Notes under the pieces: model-generated
The model's database searches: none
Told to the model about the DNA's origin: nothing
Seen by the model: the letters and a program-made list of their open reading frames with translations, nothing else
Assembly (NCBI GenBank): GCA_022578965.1
Contig: MU400637.1
Location: 48,077-112,076 of the forward strand
Length of the DNA: 64,000 nt
Reading direction: 5' to 3'
Source of the DNA: Xylaria sp. FL1777
Taxonomy: Eukaryota > Ascomycota > Sordariomycetes > Xylariales > Xylariaceae
Translations under genes and position numbers: made by a program
In this document: piece after piece, positions 24,601 through 37,655 of the stretch
Position numbering within the stretch: position 1 is the stretch's first letter
How the letters are laid out: every line of letters starts with the position of its first letter

Positions 24601-25268
24601 ATAAGCATTTATATATATTAAAGCTTTAATAAGTAAAAAAAAGTATTACTAAAGAAAATCTTATAATTAATACAGATTTTTTATGCTAGCTTATTAAGTT
24701 CTTTATAGCTACATAAATGCAAAACAGTGCTAAAAAAATAAAAATAAGCACTAAAAATATTATTAAAAGCATTATTATTACTAAAGCTATAAAATAAAAA
24801 AACACTTTTGCTACTATAACTAAATATAAAAAATTAGCAAATTAAAATAGTTATAAAAGCAGTAAATAGCTTATTACGTAAAAAAAGTAAACAGAAAAAA
24901 AAATAATAAAACGTGCGTTGTTTTTTTTAACAATAAAACAAATTATTTAAAATAAAAGCGCGCTTACGTAATAACTAAGGCTTAAAAGGTTCAGAAAACA
25001 TTATGTAATATAAAAGTTAATTAGTATTACAAAATTAAAGTATAGAAATAAATATGTTTTTAGTATTAATAAAGTAAAAAGCGTAAAATGTAAAGTATAA
25101 ACAGGATTAAATTAATAGAATATATAAAAAAAAATATAAAATAAACAACATTAAGTACATAAGAAAAAACAGTATGCACTAACATTTTTTAATTAAGCTA
25201 ATAAAAGCATTATGTGTTTATAAAATTATGTGTTTATATTAATTCTTTATATGTTTGTATTAATTCCC
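21690..25268. mobile_element. TIR DNA transposon, 3.58 kb, probable master copy of the foldback MITEs (RIP-degraded)
   Basis: Terminal inverted repeats of 82 bp (21,690-21,771 and 25,187-25,268) start GGGAATTAATA. Each holds three imperfect direct subrepeats of about 20 bp (AATTAATAYAAACAYATRA type). The first about 55 bp are nearly identical to the ends of the MITEs at 4,173 and 37,212. Eight-bp TTTTTTTA duplications flank the element. The 3.4-kb interior is long enough for a transposase gene, but RIP has destroyed any frame; the longest frame (76 codons, complement of 24,045-24,275) is hydrophobic noise. An 8-bp duplication fits hAT, P or some Mutator-like transposons. No transposase motif is legible, so the superfamily is undecided. 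Confidence 0.75.
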
Positions 25269-25276
25269 TTTTTTTA
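25269..25276. repeat. 8-bp target-site duplication, right copy (TTTTTTTA)
   Basis: Right-hand partner of 21,682-21,689; see that entry. Confidence 0.65.
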
Positions 25277-28220
25277 TATTGCGCTAAATTTTATTTAACT
25301 AATTTTTTGGATTTTTTAGGATTTTTTTATAAAACATAACGTGTAATTTTTTAACTACAAGCAACATATTAAAAAAAATAAAGTTTAATATTATTAAGCT
25401 TTACTATTACTATATAATAAGTTTTATGCTTATATTTTAGCGTTTTTAATTTATAACTTAGTTAAATTTAATATATTATTTTTTAATAAAGTTTAATTAA
25501 ACTATATTTAAATAGCATTAAAAAGCATAAATCTTATATTACTTAAGCAAAGAATTGTAGCTTTATAGTTTTAATAGTTAAAATATACAAGTTAAATAAA
25601 AAAATATACTTAAAACAAAAGTAAATTAATTAATATTAAGTTTTAAAGCTATTATTAATATATAAGTATTATAAAATATTTACTTGTAATAATTATAATA
25701 GTTTAGCTTAGCAATTATAAAATACTATATTAAATTATTTTTTATTTTTTTATTTTTTTTTATAAAAAAAAGTTTAATAACTATAAACTAAAAATATTAT
25801 ATTTTGTTTAGTTATTTTATTTTAATGTTATAAAACTAAAATTTGCAACAAAGATATTATAGTTAAGCTTTATTTAGTATATTATAGCTAAAAGTAAATA
25901 AAAACCTATTAATTTAGCTTTAAAGCATATTAATAATACTTTTATAATTAATATAAAAAATAATAAAAACTTTACGTAAAATATTTTTGTTATATTTAAT
26001 TAATTAGCTATTATAAGCTTTTATACTGCTTTAATTTGTAGTAATATAAAATAGTTCTTTTAAACATATTAAAATAAATAGCATACTTTTTTTTTTATTA
26101 ACTAAAATGTTATTAAATATGCTTGCAAAATATATATTAATAGCAATACTAAAAAATGCACTAATAGCTATACTATATTATATAATTCTTTTAATATGCT
26201 AGATTTATTAACAAAAAAAAAGCAATAATTTGCTAATACTAAAATTAATAAGTTTAATACTAAAGTTATTTAACTAACTAAAGTTTTAATATAGTAAAAC
26301 ATACTAAGTTGAGCTAATAAAAATAAGCTATTTATTAAAAGTAATAAAAAACAGCAGTTATATACTTTTAATTATAAAAAAGCAAAAAAAAAAAAAAAAA
26401 AACTAAAGAACTATAGCTAAATATAAATTAATACAAAGTATTATATATGTTTTATTTTCTTTGCTTTTTTTTTAGCTTTTTAAAATTACTATTTACTAGC
26501 AATTTTTTATTATGCTTTAATAGTTTAAATTATACTAGTAAATCTATAGCTAGCAATATATTTATATATATAAAAAAAGCACTTAAAAGTAATATAACTA
26601 TAGTTAGTTTTACTAAAAATAATAAAACAGAAGTTATAATTATTATTAAGCGTAAAATTAACTAGCTTAATTATATATTAAGTGTTTAATAAATATTTAA
26701 CTGTTACTTTGTTTGCATTTTTAGTGTTAATTTTAAAGTTAAACAAAATATATTTTTAATAGTATTTTTAATTTATGCTTTATTTATAAAATGCTTAGCA
26801 TGCTTATTAAAAGCATGCTAATATATTATAAAAAGCTTAGCATATAAAACATAGCTATATTTTTTTTATTTATTTTATTTAAATATTTTTATAGCATTAT
26901 AAACTAAAAAAAATATAATATTTATATTAATTACTTTATTAAATATAGCAGTAATATATCATTAAACTTTTTTTAGCATAAAATATTTTATTATATTATT
27001 AATAGCAAAGTTTAAGTATTAATATAAGTTTATAAAATATTTTGTGCAAAATTTTTAAAGCTTTTGCTATAAAAACTAAAAAATAGTCCTTTTTTAAAAC
27101 GCAAACTGCTAGCGTATTTTTAGTAATAACTTTAATAATTAGCTAAAGTTATAATAATATAAATTATAGCATACTTTTTATTATATATTTTTTTGCTTTT
27201 TAATATTTTTATTATTTAGCTGCTATAAAAACTATAAAGTATACTTTTTAAAACATTTTATATTTATAAACTTATATATACTTAGCTAAATAGCTTATAG
27301 CTTGTTTTTAAACTTTAGTTTAGCTTTAGTTTACTTAGCAAGCTTAACTAGCTTAAACTATTTTAGTTTAAAGTTAACTATTAAACTATTTTTATTTTTA
27401 AGCTTATTAATTGCAATTAATTAATAGTTTAATAATATAAACTATATATAGCTAAACATTAAACTTTTTAATGTATTATTACTTATATTTATTATAAAGC
27501 ATAAATTACTTTAATTGTTCTTTAGTAGCTTTTTTTTATGTTTTAATTTAAAAAGCTTAACTTTTTGCGCTTTTAGTAAATTAAAATACTAATAAAAAGC
27601 AAAAAAAAATGCCGTTTTTTATATTATATTATTTTAAATAGCTTAGCTAAACTTTTGCAATAAGTTTAAAAAGTTTCTAAAAGCAATAAAGCTAAACTAA
27701 ATAATATATATTATGTTATAAATATTTATTTTTATTTTAAAAGCTATAATAGTAAGCATAATTTAACAAAAAAAGTCTAGCTTTATAAACTTATTATATA
27801 ACTGCTATTAATTATTAAAACATATATTTATATTATATTTTTAAATCAAGCGCTTTATTTTAATTAAAGTAAATTTTAACTTTTAAAGCTATATTATTAA
27901 AAAATAACACGTAGTAATAAGCTTTTTTTTGCTATTTATAAAAACAATAGTTTTAAAGATTAAGTGTATTATATTATGCTATGTTTTATTAATTAAAAAA
28001 CTTAATTGCTAGTAATTTTTTATAATAGTACTTTTTTTTATAAAATAAACAACAAAAAATATATTAAGCTAATTAACTAAAACATAAATAAATTATAGTT
28101 TTTTTAAACAAATATTTTGCTATTAAAATCTAGCTTTAAGTAATATAAACTTTTAAGCATTTAAGCTTAATATAGTAGTATAACTAAACTATAATATATT
28201 TTATAAAACTAATATTTTTA
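25277..28220. other. Gene-free RIP-degraded AT-rich DNA
   Basis: No gene, RNA or within-window repeat partner was recognised. A poly-A tract lies at 26,386-26,402. A 72-codon frame at 26,447-26,665 is Phe/Leu/Asn/Lys-rich and has no recognisable features. Confidence 0.45.
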
Positions 28221-29395
28221 TATAATATATATTAAAATATGCAATTTAGAAATCTTTTTATTAATAAATTATATAAAGCTTATTAATAGCTATAAATATA
28301 ATTTTTTAGTTAAACAAAAAATTATAAAGCAAGTTAATAAAATATTTTTAAATAGCTTATTTAAGCTTAAAAATAACATATATAAAACGTTTTAAAGCTA
28401 ATTTAGCTTATATAATATTATTTTATTAAACAGTAAAAACATATTTTTATAACTATTTATATAATATTAATTAACGTTTATTATATTATTTATTATTAAT
28501 AATAAACAAATGTTAAAAATTTAAGCAATTAAATTAAACTAATTATATTTTAATTATTTTAATAAGCATAACTATAAGATTATTATACTTTATATAATAA
28601 CTAAAATAGTTTATAATATAATGCTTTTTTTATAACTAGTTTAAGCTATTAATATAATATTATTATAATAAAATACTATATGCTAAATTAACTTAACTTA
28701 TTTAGTTTTAAGCTTAAGCTTATATAATTTATTAAATTAATAATAATTTAAAATAGCACTAATAATAGCTTATATAAAATTATATTTTAATATATACTAT
28801 TAATTATATTTTAATTGCAATAAAATATATTATATAAAATATTAAATATAGTTGCTAAATAAATGCTTTAATATTATATTATTAGCTAGTTTATTTAATT
28901 TGCTAAGTTTTTTAATAAATTTTAAAAGTTTTAAAGCTGTTAATTTTTTTAAAAAGCAACTATTAATTAAACTAAAGCTAAAATTGTTAAAAGTCTACAG
29001 TTTTATAATAAAATAAAAAAATAATACTAATTAATAAATTAACAAATAAAGCTTAACTTTTAACTGTTTAAACTTAAAATATTATAATATAATAAAATAT
29101 TTTAATTATAAAGTTAGTATTAAATATAAGCATTACTATAAAAAGCTTTAAGCAATATTATAATTGTTTTTTTTAAGTTTTGTTAGCAAATAATCTATAG
29201 GTATAAATAGTATATATACGTATGCAAAATAAACTTTAGCTTAAAAATCAACAAAAGTTCTTTAAACTAAAATACATAAAACGCAAGCCTTAAACCTATA
29301 AATACATTTGCACAAGCCCTTAAAAAAAGTAAATTATAGCTTGCAGCAAGCATAGCCCGCTGTTTTATGTTTTTAGTTTAAAGCACCTAAAATAA
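28221..29395 (+). repeat. Dispersed repeat family B, copy 2 (uninterrupted, 1,175 bp)
   Basis: Direct partner of 3,895-5,513 and identical to it in length once the MITE and one target duplication are removed. Near its right end it keeps less-mutated words such as GCAGCAAGCATAGCCCGC, where copy 1 reads GCAACAAGCGTAGCTTGC. RIP has therefore hit the two copies at different sites. It supplies the empty site for MITE copy 1. The class is unknown and no open frame was found. Confidence 0.7.
28491..28498. other. Unoccupied paralogous site for MITE copy 1
   Basis: TATTATTA is present once, with flanks matching both sides of the MITE at 4,173-4,608. It is the pre-insertion state of that site. Confidence 0.85.
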
Positions 29396-29743
29396 ATTTA
29401 ATTATAGTTTTTTAGTTTTTTTTTTTTTAGCTTTTTTATAATTAAAAATATATAGCTGCTATTTTTTATAACTTTTAATAAATAGCTTAGTTTTATTAAT
29501 TAAACTTAATATGTTTTATTATATTAAAACATTAGTTAATTAAATAACTTTAGTATTAAACTTATTAATTTTAATAGTAATAAATTAAGGCTTTTTTTTT
29601 ATTAATAAATTTAGCGCATTAAAAAAATTATATAATATAGTATAATTATAAGTACGTTTTTTAGTATTATTATTAATATATATTTTAAAAGCATATTTAA
29701 TAATATTTTAATTAATAAAAAAAAGAGTATGCTATTTATTTTA
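29396..29743. other. Unassigned AT-rich spacer
   Basis: Lies between repeat B and the second DNA transposon. Only the last about 30 bp show weak resemblance to the Z internal sequence expected left of the insertion. The rest was not recognised. Confidence 0.35.
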
Positions 29744-32700
29744 AGCAATTAATATATAAGCATAAAGAATTAATATATAGGTATAACTTTATATAAGCAT
29801 AACTTTTTTTAGCTTTTTATTAGCCTAAAAAAAAAATTGTTAATAAACCTAAGTACTGCTTTTTTCTGCTATTTTATATAGCTGTTATATTATTATATTA
29901 TATTTGTTATATTATTAAAGAACTTTTAACGTTTAATGTTTTATTATATGTTATAATAGCTTTATAATTTAAATAAAGCTATGCTTGCGCTTTTATTTTT
30001 AATTATCTTTATTATTATTAAAAACGCTAGCAAACTAACTATATTACAAAGTTATTAAGCTGCTTTAACTAAAATACAATTTTTAACTGTTTTGCTTAGT
30101 TATACTGTTTATATTTTTTTAGTACTAATAACTTTTTTTTAAGCTTGTTTGCTTTTATTAATAATAGCTGTTTTAATATGTTTGCTTTTTATAACGTTAA
30201 TAATGCTAATGCTTTTAAAAATATTTTTGCTACTTATTTTTAAACTTTTTTGATTATTTTTTGCTTTTATAAAACATAAAGCTTTTATAAGCTACTATAA
30301 AAAATACGAAGTAATAACGCAATTTATTTAAATCGAATTAATATTAATAGTATTAGCTTTTTTTAGCTTATATAAACGCTAATTTTTAAGCTAAAAGCCA
30401 ACTTTAATTTCTTTTTTAAAGTAGCTTAACTATTTTAATTCTTTTTAAGGTTAAGCTTTTTAATTGTTAGCTAAACCAAATTTAAAACTTCTTTAAGTAT
30501 TATTTACAATATACTTAGTTAAAATTATTAGCTTACTACTTAATTACTTTAGTTATATAAAGAAATATAAAAATAGCGTAAGTAATTTAGCTTTTTATTA
30601 TTTTATTTAAACAAATATAAATTATTAGTTTTATATTTACTTTTTAATAATATATAGTTAATATTAAGTTTATTTTAGTTAATGTTATTTTACTTGTTTA
30701 AAAGGTTATTTTATAAATAGGCTTTGTTTTAAAATTAGCTAGTGCTTTTATTTTAATACCTGTTTTTAATTTAAATATTTTACTTTCTTTAAAATAGTTT
30801 ATTGCTAGGCTTACTAAAATTGTTTTTTTTGCTAAAATTTGTTTTAAATTTATTTATATTAAGCGAACTATTCTTTAGCTATAATTTGTTATTTTAGCAT
30901 ATTAATAACTTTATTAAATTTAACAGCTTTAATATAGTTAAAAAAAATAGCTATTTATATAAAAACTAAAAAATACGCTTTGTTATTTAATATAATAAAT
31001 ATAGCAAGTCTAAAAAACCTTAAAGTAATAAGATTTGCGAACGAAAATTACAAAACACAAGTTATAAATAGTTTATAATTACAGAAGCTTAAAAAAAAAG
31101 CATATAATTATTACGTTTTTTTAGTAATATAAAGCACTATAAAGATAATTATAGCTTAAGTTTTAATTTATTTATATATTTTTTGCATTAAAGGCTTACT
31201 AAGCTAGTAAAAAAAACAGTTATAGTAGTAAATTATTATATAAAGATTTAAGCGTAAAATGTTCGAAGTATAATTAAAAAATAATATAACAAGTCCGTTT
31301 TTATTTAAAAAAACATATATAATACTTAAAGCTATATTAACTAAACAAAGCTAAATAATTATAATTTAACTATAGCTTTTATTAAGCTTTTTAATAAGCA
31401 AAAAATCTTATATATTATAAAATAAAATAACAAAAAGCTTAATTGCTTAATTAGCTTCATATAAACATTTTTATATTATATAAAAATATAAAAGTAATTT
31501 TTTAAAGTTATTAGTTTTAATAATATATATAATATAAACTGCTTTAAGCTTTTTTTATTTTAAGCAACTAGCTAAATATGCTTAAGCATAGTTTTTAATG
31601 CAGCGTTTAGCTTAATTAATAATAAAAAGCAAAAAAGTTTCTAGTTTTTTGCTAAAAATATCTGTTAAATTTTAACTAAAGCATTTATATAAAAGCTTAA
31701 AGTTATTATTACTAATTATAACAAATTAATAAAAGTAGCACTAAATAACGAATTTTCTTTAATATAGCAATAATTTTATATTTATTATATTAATTTAAAT
31801 GTTTTACTAAAAGCTAAGCAAAAATAAGTAAGCAGCTATAATAAAAGCAGCAGTTCTTTTAGTAATAATAATAAAAATATAAACCTTTTTACTTAAAGCT
31901 AAATTAAGCTAACGTTTATTAATAAATAGCTGTTTAATACTAAGTGCTTTAATAATAACAAAGTTTTTTATAGCTATTAAAATATCTTAATAATATAAAA
32001 AAAAGTGCTGTTTGCTAAAACTAAAGCAAAATATAAACAAACGTAAGCTAAGCTTTATTAATAGTTTAATAATTAGCACTTAATATTATAATATTTTTAT
32101 AAAATATAAATGCTTTTAAGATTTTAATAAGCATATTGCTATATTTACTAATATTATAACTTTAGTATTTAAGTTACTTTTAAAATAAAAGCAAGCAATA
32201 ATAATATAAAAAGTTATTTCTTAAATAATATAAGCAATTTATATTATTTTATAAAAGCAATGCAAAAAATAATAGTTAATTAAAAATATAACTTTATTTA
32301 AGCTTATGCTTAATATAAAGTTTTATTATAGCATATTTATTTATTAGCTACAAAAATTTATTTAAGTAACCTTTAAATAGTTATATTATTAAAAAGCTTA
32401 ATATTACTTAATAAGCAGTATAGTATTGCTTAAATATTTATATTAAGCAAATAAAACCTATTTTTAATTAATATTAAACATTATATAAACAACTATATAG
32501 TTTTTATTAAGCTTGAAATTTTTTATTACTATAAGGTTTATTTAAAACTAAGCTTTTTTACTTTATTTATTAAGCTAAATATTTACTTTTGTTAGCAACT
32601 ATATAAGTTTTTAATTAAAGATTTATATTAACATATTTATAACTTAAAGGTTGCTAATTTATTTCGTAATTAATTAATAAACATAGCGTAAAATATATTA

Positions 32701-33311
32701 ACATATTTTGCAATTAAAGCTAATATACTTATAGTAAACTAGCTTATAAAGGAAAAATAAAGTTAGCTGCAAAAAAGTTAAAATAAATCATCTTTAGCTA
32801 AAATAAAGCAAACTTTTATACAAAATAGCAATGCTAATATAAATAAAAGCCCTTCGTTTTTTTAACGCTAAACGTATAATTAAACTACTATATTAAATAC
32901 TAAAAAGTTAATAAGTAATAAGTTTAAAAAACAATAGTTATAGCTTAATATTTAAAAGCAAAAAAATTAATAAAAATTAAAGTAACTATAAGTATTATAG
33001 CAATATATTTACTTTATATTTAATTCTTTAATATATGCTTAATTTAATTATGCTGTTAAAAAGTTTTATTATTTAATCGCGTTTAATTTTAAATGCTATA
33101 TAATGCACTAAAAAGTAAAAAAAGTAATCTTTTTATATACAATAGAAATATATTAACTTAATTAGTTAAAAAAATAAATAATGTAAAATAAATAAAGCTA
33201 GAAGTTATTTTTAGTAAAACCTAATTTTAGCTAATTAAACCCCTAAAAAAAGTTATGCTTATATAAAGTTATGCTTATGTATTAATTCTTTATGCCTGTG
33301 TATTAATTGCC
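29744..33311. mobile_element. TIR DNA transposon, 3.57 kb, sister family (RIP-degraded)
   Basis: Terminal inverted repeats of 69 bp (29,744-29,812 and 33,243-33,311) begin (G/A)GCAATTAATA. Each holds three subrepeats of the AATTAATAYAYARGCATAA type, the same plan as the TIRs of the 21.7-kb element but with a different sequence. Its length is almost the same as that element. It sits at the edge of the inverted Z copy: Z homology starts immediately to its right, at 33,312. Possible 8-bp duplications (TTATTTTA and TTATATAA) agree at only 6 of 8 positions and are not convincing. No transposase frame survives. Confidence 0.65.
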
Positions 33312-36300
33312 TTATATAATTATTAATTTAATTACTATTATAACTATTAAAAAACGCTAAAAAATATACGTAATATTTAATTAAGCATTTTATATAGTAT
33401 TAAATAGCACTTTAATAAACAATTATAAAACAGTATACTTAATTAACTATAAAAACTTATTAATGCTTAAATTTTGTGATTTAATAAAAAACAGCAAAAT
33501 AGTTAAAGCTAATATAAGTTAATCTTTAATTTTTAAAACTAAAAAAAAAATTATAAAAAACGTGCTAATAAGCGCTTAAAGCAAAAAAACAAAAAACTTT
33601 ATACTTATAAAAATAACACTTATAAAAAGCTTTTATATAAACATAATTTTAGAAGTTAAGTTATAAAATAGCAAAATTTAATATAGTAAACTTAATTATA
33701 CTTTATGCTATAAAAACAGAAAAAAAAAAGCGCTTATAGCTATTTTTAAAAAGCATTATAATTTAGTTTTTCTTAAATATAAACTTATTACTGTTTATTT
33801 TAATTAATTTTTAATAATTAAACTTTTTTAATTTTTTAAAGAAATTTTAGTAAGTATATTAAAACTAATACTAAACGCTAAAAAAAAAGAAAATAACATA
33901 AAAAAAGGTTTATAATATACTACAAGTAATAATAAAACCTTAATAAAAAGTTTAAAAAACGTTAAAAGAAGTTAACGTTTATAAAAGTAGTTAAAAGATC
34001 TTTTTATTTTAAAAAGAAAAATATAAAACTTATAGCATTTATGCGTTAAGTACTTAAAACTAAAAGCGCTTAAGGCTTTATTTTATAAAGCATAAAATAT
34101 AAAAATCAAAAAGATATTATGCTTAAAGTATAAAAATTATATATAAATATACGCTTATTAAAAGATTTTTAAGCGTTTATTTAAATAGCGCTTAATAAAA
34201 CTGTTTTAAAAAATTAACTAAAACTTATTTAATTACTTTAAAAAATATAACAGGTTTAATTAGCTATTAGGTATTAAAAACAAGTTTAATAATTATATTT
34301 AAGCATACTTAATTTTAAAAAAAACCTAAATTAAAGTTTTTAAAAAAATATTAAGATTTAAATGCTAAGTAATAAAACAATATAAGCTTTTTATATACAA
34401 AATATAAAGTAATAATAAAAAAGCAGTAATTATAATATAAAGCAAATTTTAATATAAACTTTAAAGTAAAAACTAAAGCATTAATTTAAAAATGCTTTTT
34501 ATATATATTAAAAAGCTTTTTAAAAAGTTTAAATAAGCAAAAAAAAAATTATTAAAAAAACAATTAAAATATTAACTAATATTAAACTACTAAATAAATT
34601 ATAGCTAAAAGCTATATAAATTATAATATAGCTATATAATATAAGCTTTTTAAAAGTATATAATATATATATTTTTTATAAAGTTTTTAAGCGCTAGTTT
34701 ATTTAATATTTTTAATAATATATATTAAAAACAGTTAAGTTTTTAATAAAAAACTTATGCTTAAATTAAAGTTAAATATACGCTTATAAATATAAAGTAT
34801 ATTTTTTTAAAAAAAATAAAAACGCAAAAAAAATAAGCATAATTATAAAATATATTTTAAAGCGTATATAAAATACTTAATTAAATATATAGCTAGCAAT
34901 TTATATTAAATTTAAAGATCTTAGCTATAAAAAGTTATTATTATATAAAATATTAAATTTAATAAAGAGCTATTTTATTATAAAAAATAAAAATGCCTAA
35001 TAATTAAAATTATTAAAGAATAAATTAAAAAAATTAAAATTTTAAATAAAACTTTAAAAAATCTTATTAATATAATAAAAGTATAACTATAAACAAAAAA
35101 CATAATATATAAATTAAATATTAATGTTTTTAAATAGTTTAAAAGTATGCTTAATTTATTTAATAAGCTTATTATAACTTTATAAAAAAAGCAAAAATTA
35201 AAAATAAAAGCGCTTAATAAGTTTATTTTAAGAAGCAAAAAATCTTAAAATTATAAAAATTAGCTATATAAACTTATAATTTTTTAAAAAATACTAAAGC
35301 TTAAAAGTACTAGCTTATAATAAAAAATAATAATAATACTTAATAATTTAATTTAAAAGCGTTATAAAAAACTAACTTATTAAGTGTACAAAAAGAAAAT
35401 AACAAATAATTTAAAGATTAAAAATTTCTAAAAAACAAAAAAACAATTAGCTAAACAAAAATATAAACATAAGGTTTTTTTATTAGTATTAAAATTAAGC
35501 TAAAAAATAAAAAAACAAAACTTAAATAATGCTAAAAAAAAAAGCGCTTTAATAATAATAAAAAAAGCGCTATTTTTATAACAATAATATTTATAATTAA
35601 AAAAAAAAGAAAAATTTTTTTAATTAAAGATTTAAACTAGTTACTTTTTTTAATAACGTTTTTGCTTAATTAACAAAAAGCGCTATATAAAAAAAATAAA
35701 AAACATAAAATATTATATATTATATTTGCAGTAATGATAAAATAAAATGAATTAAAACAAATTAAAACAAAAATTAATTAGATTTATAAAAGCAATTTGC
35801 TAATTTTATTATTAAAGTTATAAAAAAACTTATTAAAATACTAGCTTAAAAGGAATTTAAAAGAAAACGTATATAATAAGTATTAAAAGCTAAAAAAATT
35901 AAAAGCGCTTAAAATTATACTTAAAAAAAGCGCTTAAAATGCTTTTTTTTTATAAAAATAAGTATTTATATATAAATTTAACAATAAAAATTATTTTAAA
36001 ACATATAAAGCTAAAATAATAATAAAAAAAAACCTATAGTTAAAAAACTTTTTATAATTTATTTATGTTATTATATTAGCTATAAAAACGTTTTATTTAA
36101 TTATAGCTATAATAGCTAAATATAATATAAAAATTAAGCAATTTAATATAATTAAAGCATTTTTAAATGCTTTTAAAAATAGCAAAATATTTATTATAAT
36201 ATATTTATTAAACAGATTTATTTAAAACAATAAAGTTAAACTTTTAAAACGTGCTTTATATAGCTTATAAAACTTGCTTTTATTATAATATAAAAAATTT

Positions 36301-37203
36301 GCAAAAGCGTTATTAAAAATTAATATAAAACTTTTATTAAAAAAACTATGCTTATTTTATATTAAAAAGCACATAATATTTATTATATTTTATATAAATA
36401 ACTTTTTAGTTATTTATAAAAAAACATACTAAAAAAGCTATTAAAATTATTAAATATATAAATAGTGGTTATAAATTAAAAAAGTAAAGCAATATAACTT
36501 AGTTTTTAAAAATTAAAGTAGTTTAAAACTAAAAAAAAAACTATTATATTAATATATAACTAATATATTAAAAAAATAATAAAGCATTATAATTTTACTA
36601 ATAAAAACTAAACATTAATAACTTTTTTACTTATAAAAAAACTTATAAAAAATTTTAAAAAAGCTTTAAAGCAAAAAATTAAAGCTTATTAAAAGCATAT
36701 AAAATTAATTTTATATAATATTATTTTATTAAAACGAAATATAATATATATAGCTATATAATTATTAAAGTTTTTAATTAATTTAAGCAAAAATTATAAG
36801 TATATAATTAATTAAATTATATAATATTTATATAAAACTTGTTTTTTAAAAATAATATATAAAGCTTAAAATTTAAGCATATAAGCGCTTTTTATAGCAA
36901 AAAATATATTTTTTATAAATAACTTAAAAATTTAACGATTATTATATAATTATATAAATTTTTTATTTAAAAAAGCTATAATATAAAAAGCTATTAAATA
37001 AAATACTATAATTATTTTTATAACTAAAACTAAAATTAATACTTTTAGTTTAATTAATAAAAAAGCAATAATACTATAAAAATTATATAAAAAGTTATAA
37101 TTTAATTTATAAAATGCTTAAGTAATTTATTTAAATAATTTATAAGCTATATAATTAATAATAAATAAAAACTAAAAAATTAATACTTAATTATAATATA
37201 TAA

Positions 37204-37211
37204 ATATTTAA
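37204..37211. repeat. 8-bp target-site duplication, left copy (ATATTTAA)
   Basis: Identical to 37,648-37,655. The octamer occurs once, inverted, in the unoccupied Z copy at 9,100-9,107. Confidence 0.85.
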
Positions 37212-37647
37212 GGGAATTAATATAAACACATGAAAAATTAATACAAACATATAATGCTTACAGACACATAACGAATAACTTTCTAACTACTGGTTGTACC
37301 GCAACCTAAAACACATCTTTTGGAAGCTAATTGCGAGAGGATTCCAAAAATGCCAACGGTTTGTTCGTACGACTAACGGTTGCAGAGTTATTTACAGTTA
37401 AAGAAAATATGCTAATAAACCAAAAAGTGACCTTCTATATAAGCATAGAACATAAATATCTCTGCGACCGTAAGTCGTACGAACAAACCGTTTGCATTTT
37501 TGGAATCCTCTCGCAATTAGCTTTCAAAGAATATGTTTCAGGTTGCGGTGCGATAGGTAGTTGCGAAGTTATTTGAAAAACAAGCCCATTATATGTCTAT
37601 AAGGCCATATGTCTGTATTAATTTCTCATATATCTGTATTAATTCCT
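37212..37647 (+). mobile_element. Foldback MITE, copy 2 (436 bp)
   Basis: Same length as copy 1 (4,173-4,608) and in the opposite orientation, shown by the loop sequence (about 37,390-37,450). Its long arms pair around the loop: for example AAGCTAATTGCGAGAGG near 37,326 pairs with CCTCTCGCAATTAGCTT near 37,506. The left end is nearly identical to the first 55 bp of the 3.58-kb transposon at 21,690, implying mobilisation by that family. It is the least RIP-mutated long segment in the window, with many CpA, TpG and CpC words. An 81-codon frame at 37,331-37,576 crosses the hairpin. Its first 66 residues match the frame in copy 1 at 50 positions, but most changes are replacements, so selection for a protein is not supported. 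Confidence 0.85.
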
Positions 37648-37655
37648 ATATTTAA
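37648..37655. repeat. 8-bp target-site duplication, right copy (ATATTTAA)
   Basis: Right-hand partner of 37,204-37,211; see that entry. Confidence 0.85.

Noticed and set aside
29736..33319. 8-bp target duplication around the second DNA transposon
   Set aside because: TTATTTTA and TTATATAA differ at two positions by transversions, which RIP does not produce, and the left flank does not clearly belong to the interrupted element.
34978..35238. 86-codon hydrophobic frame on the minus strand
   Set aside because: It lies inside Z copy 2, and the corresponding region of Z copy 1 is not open, so it is chance.
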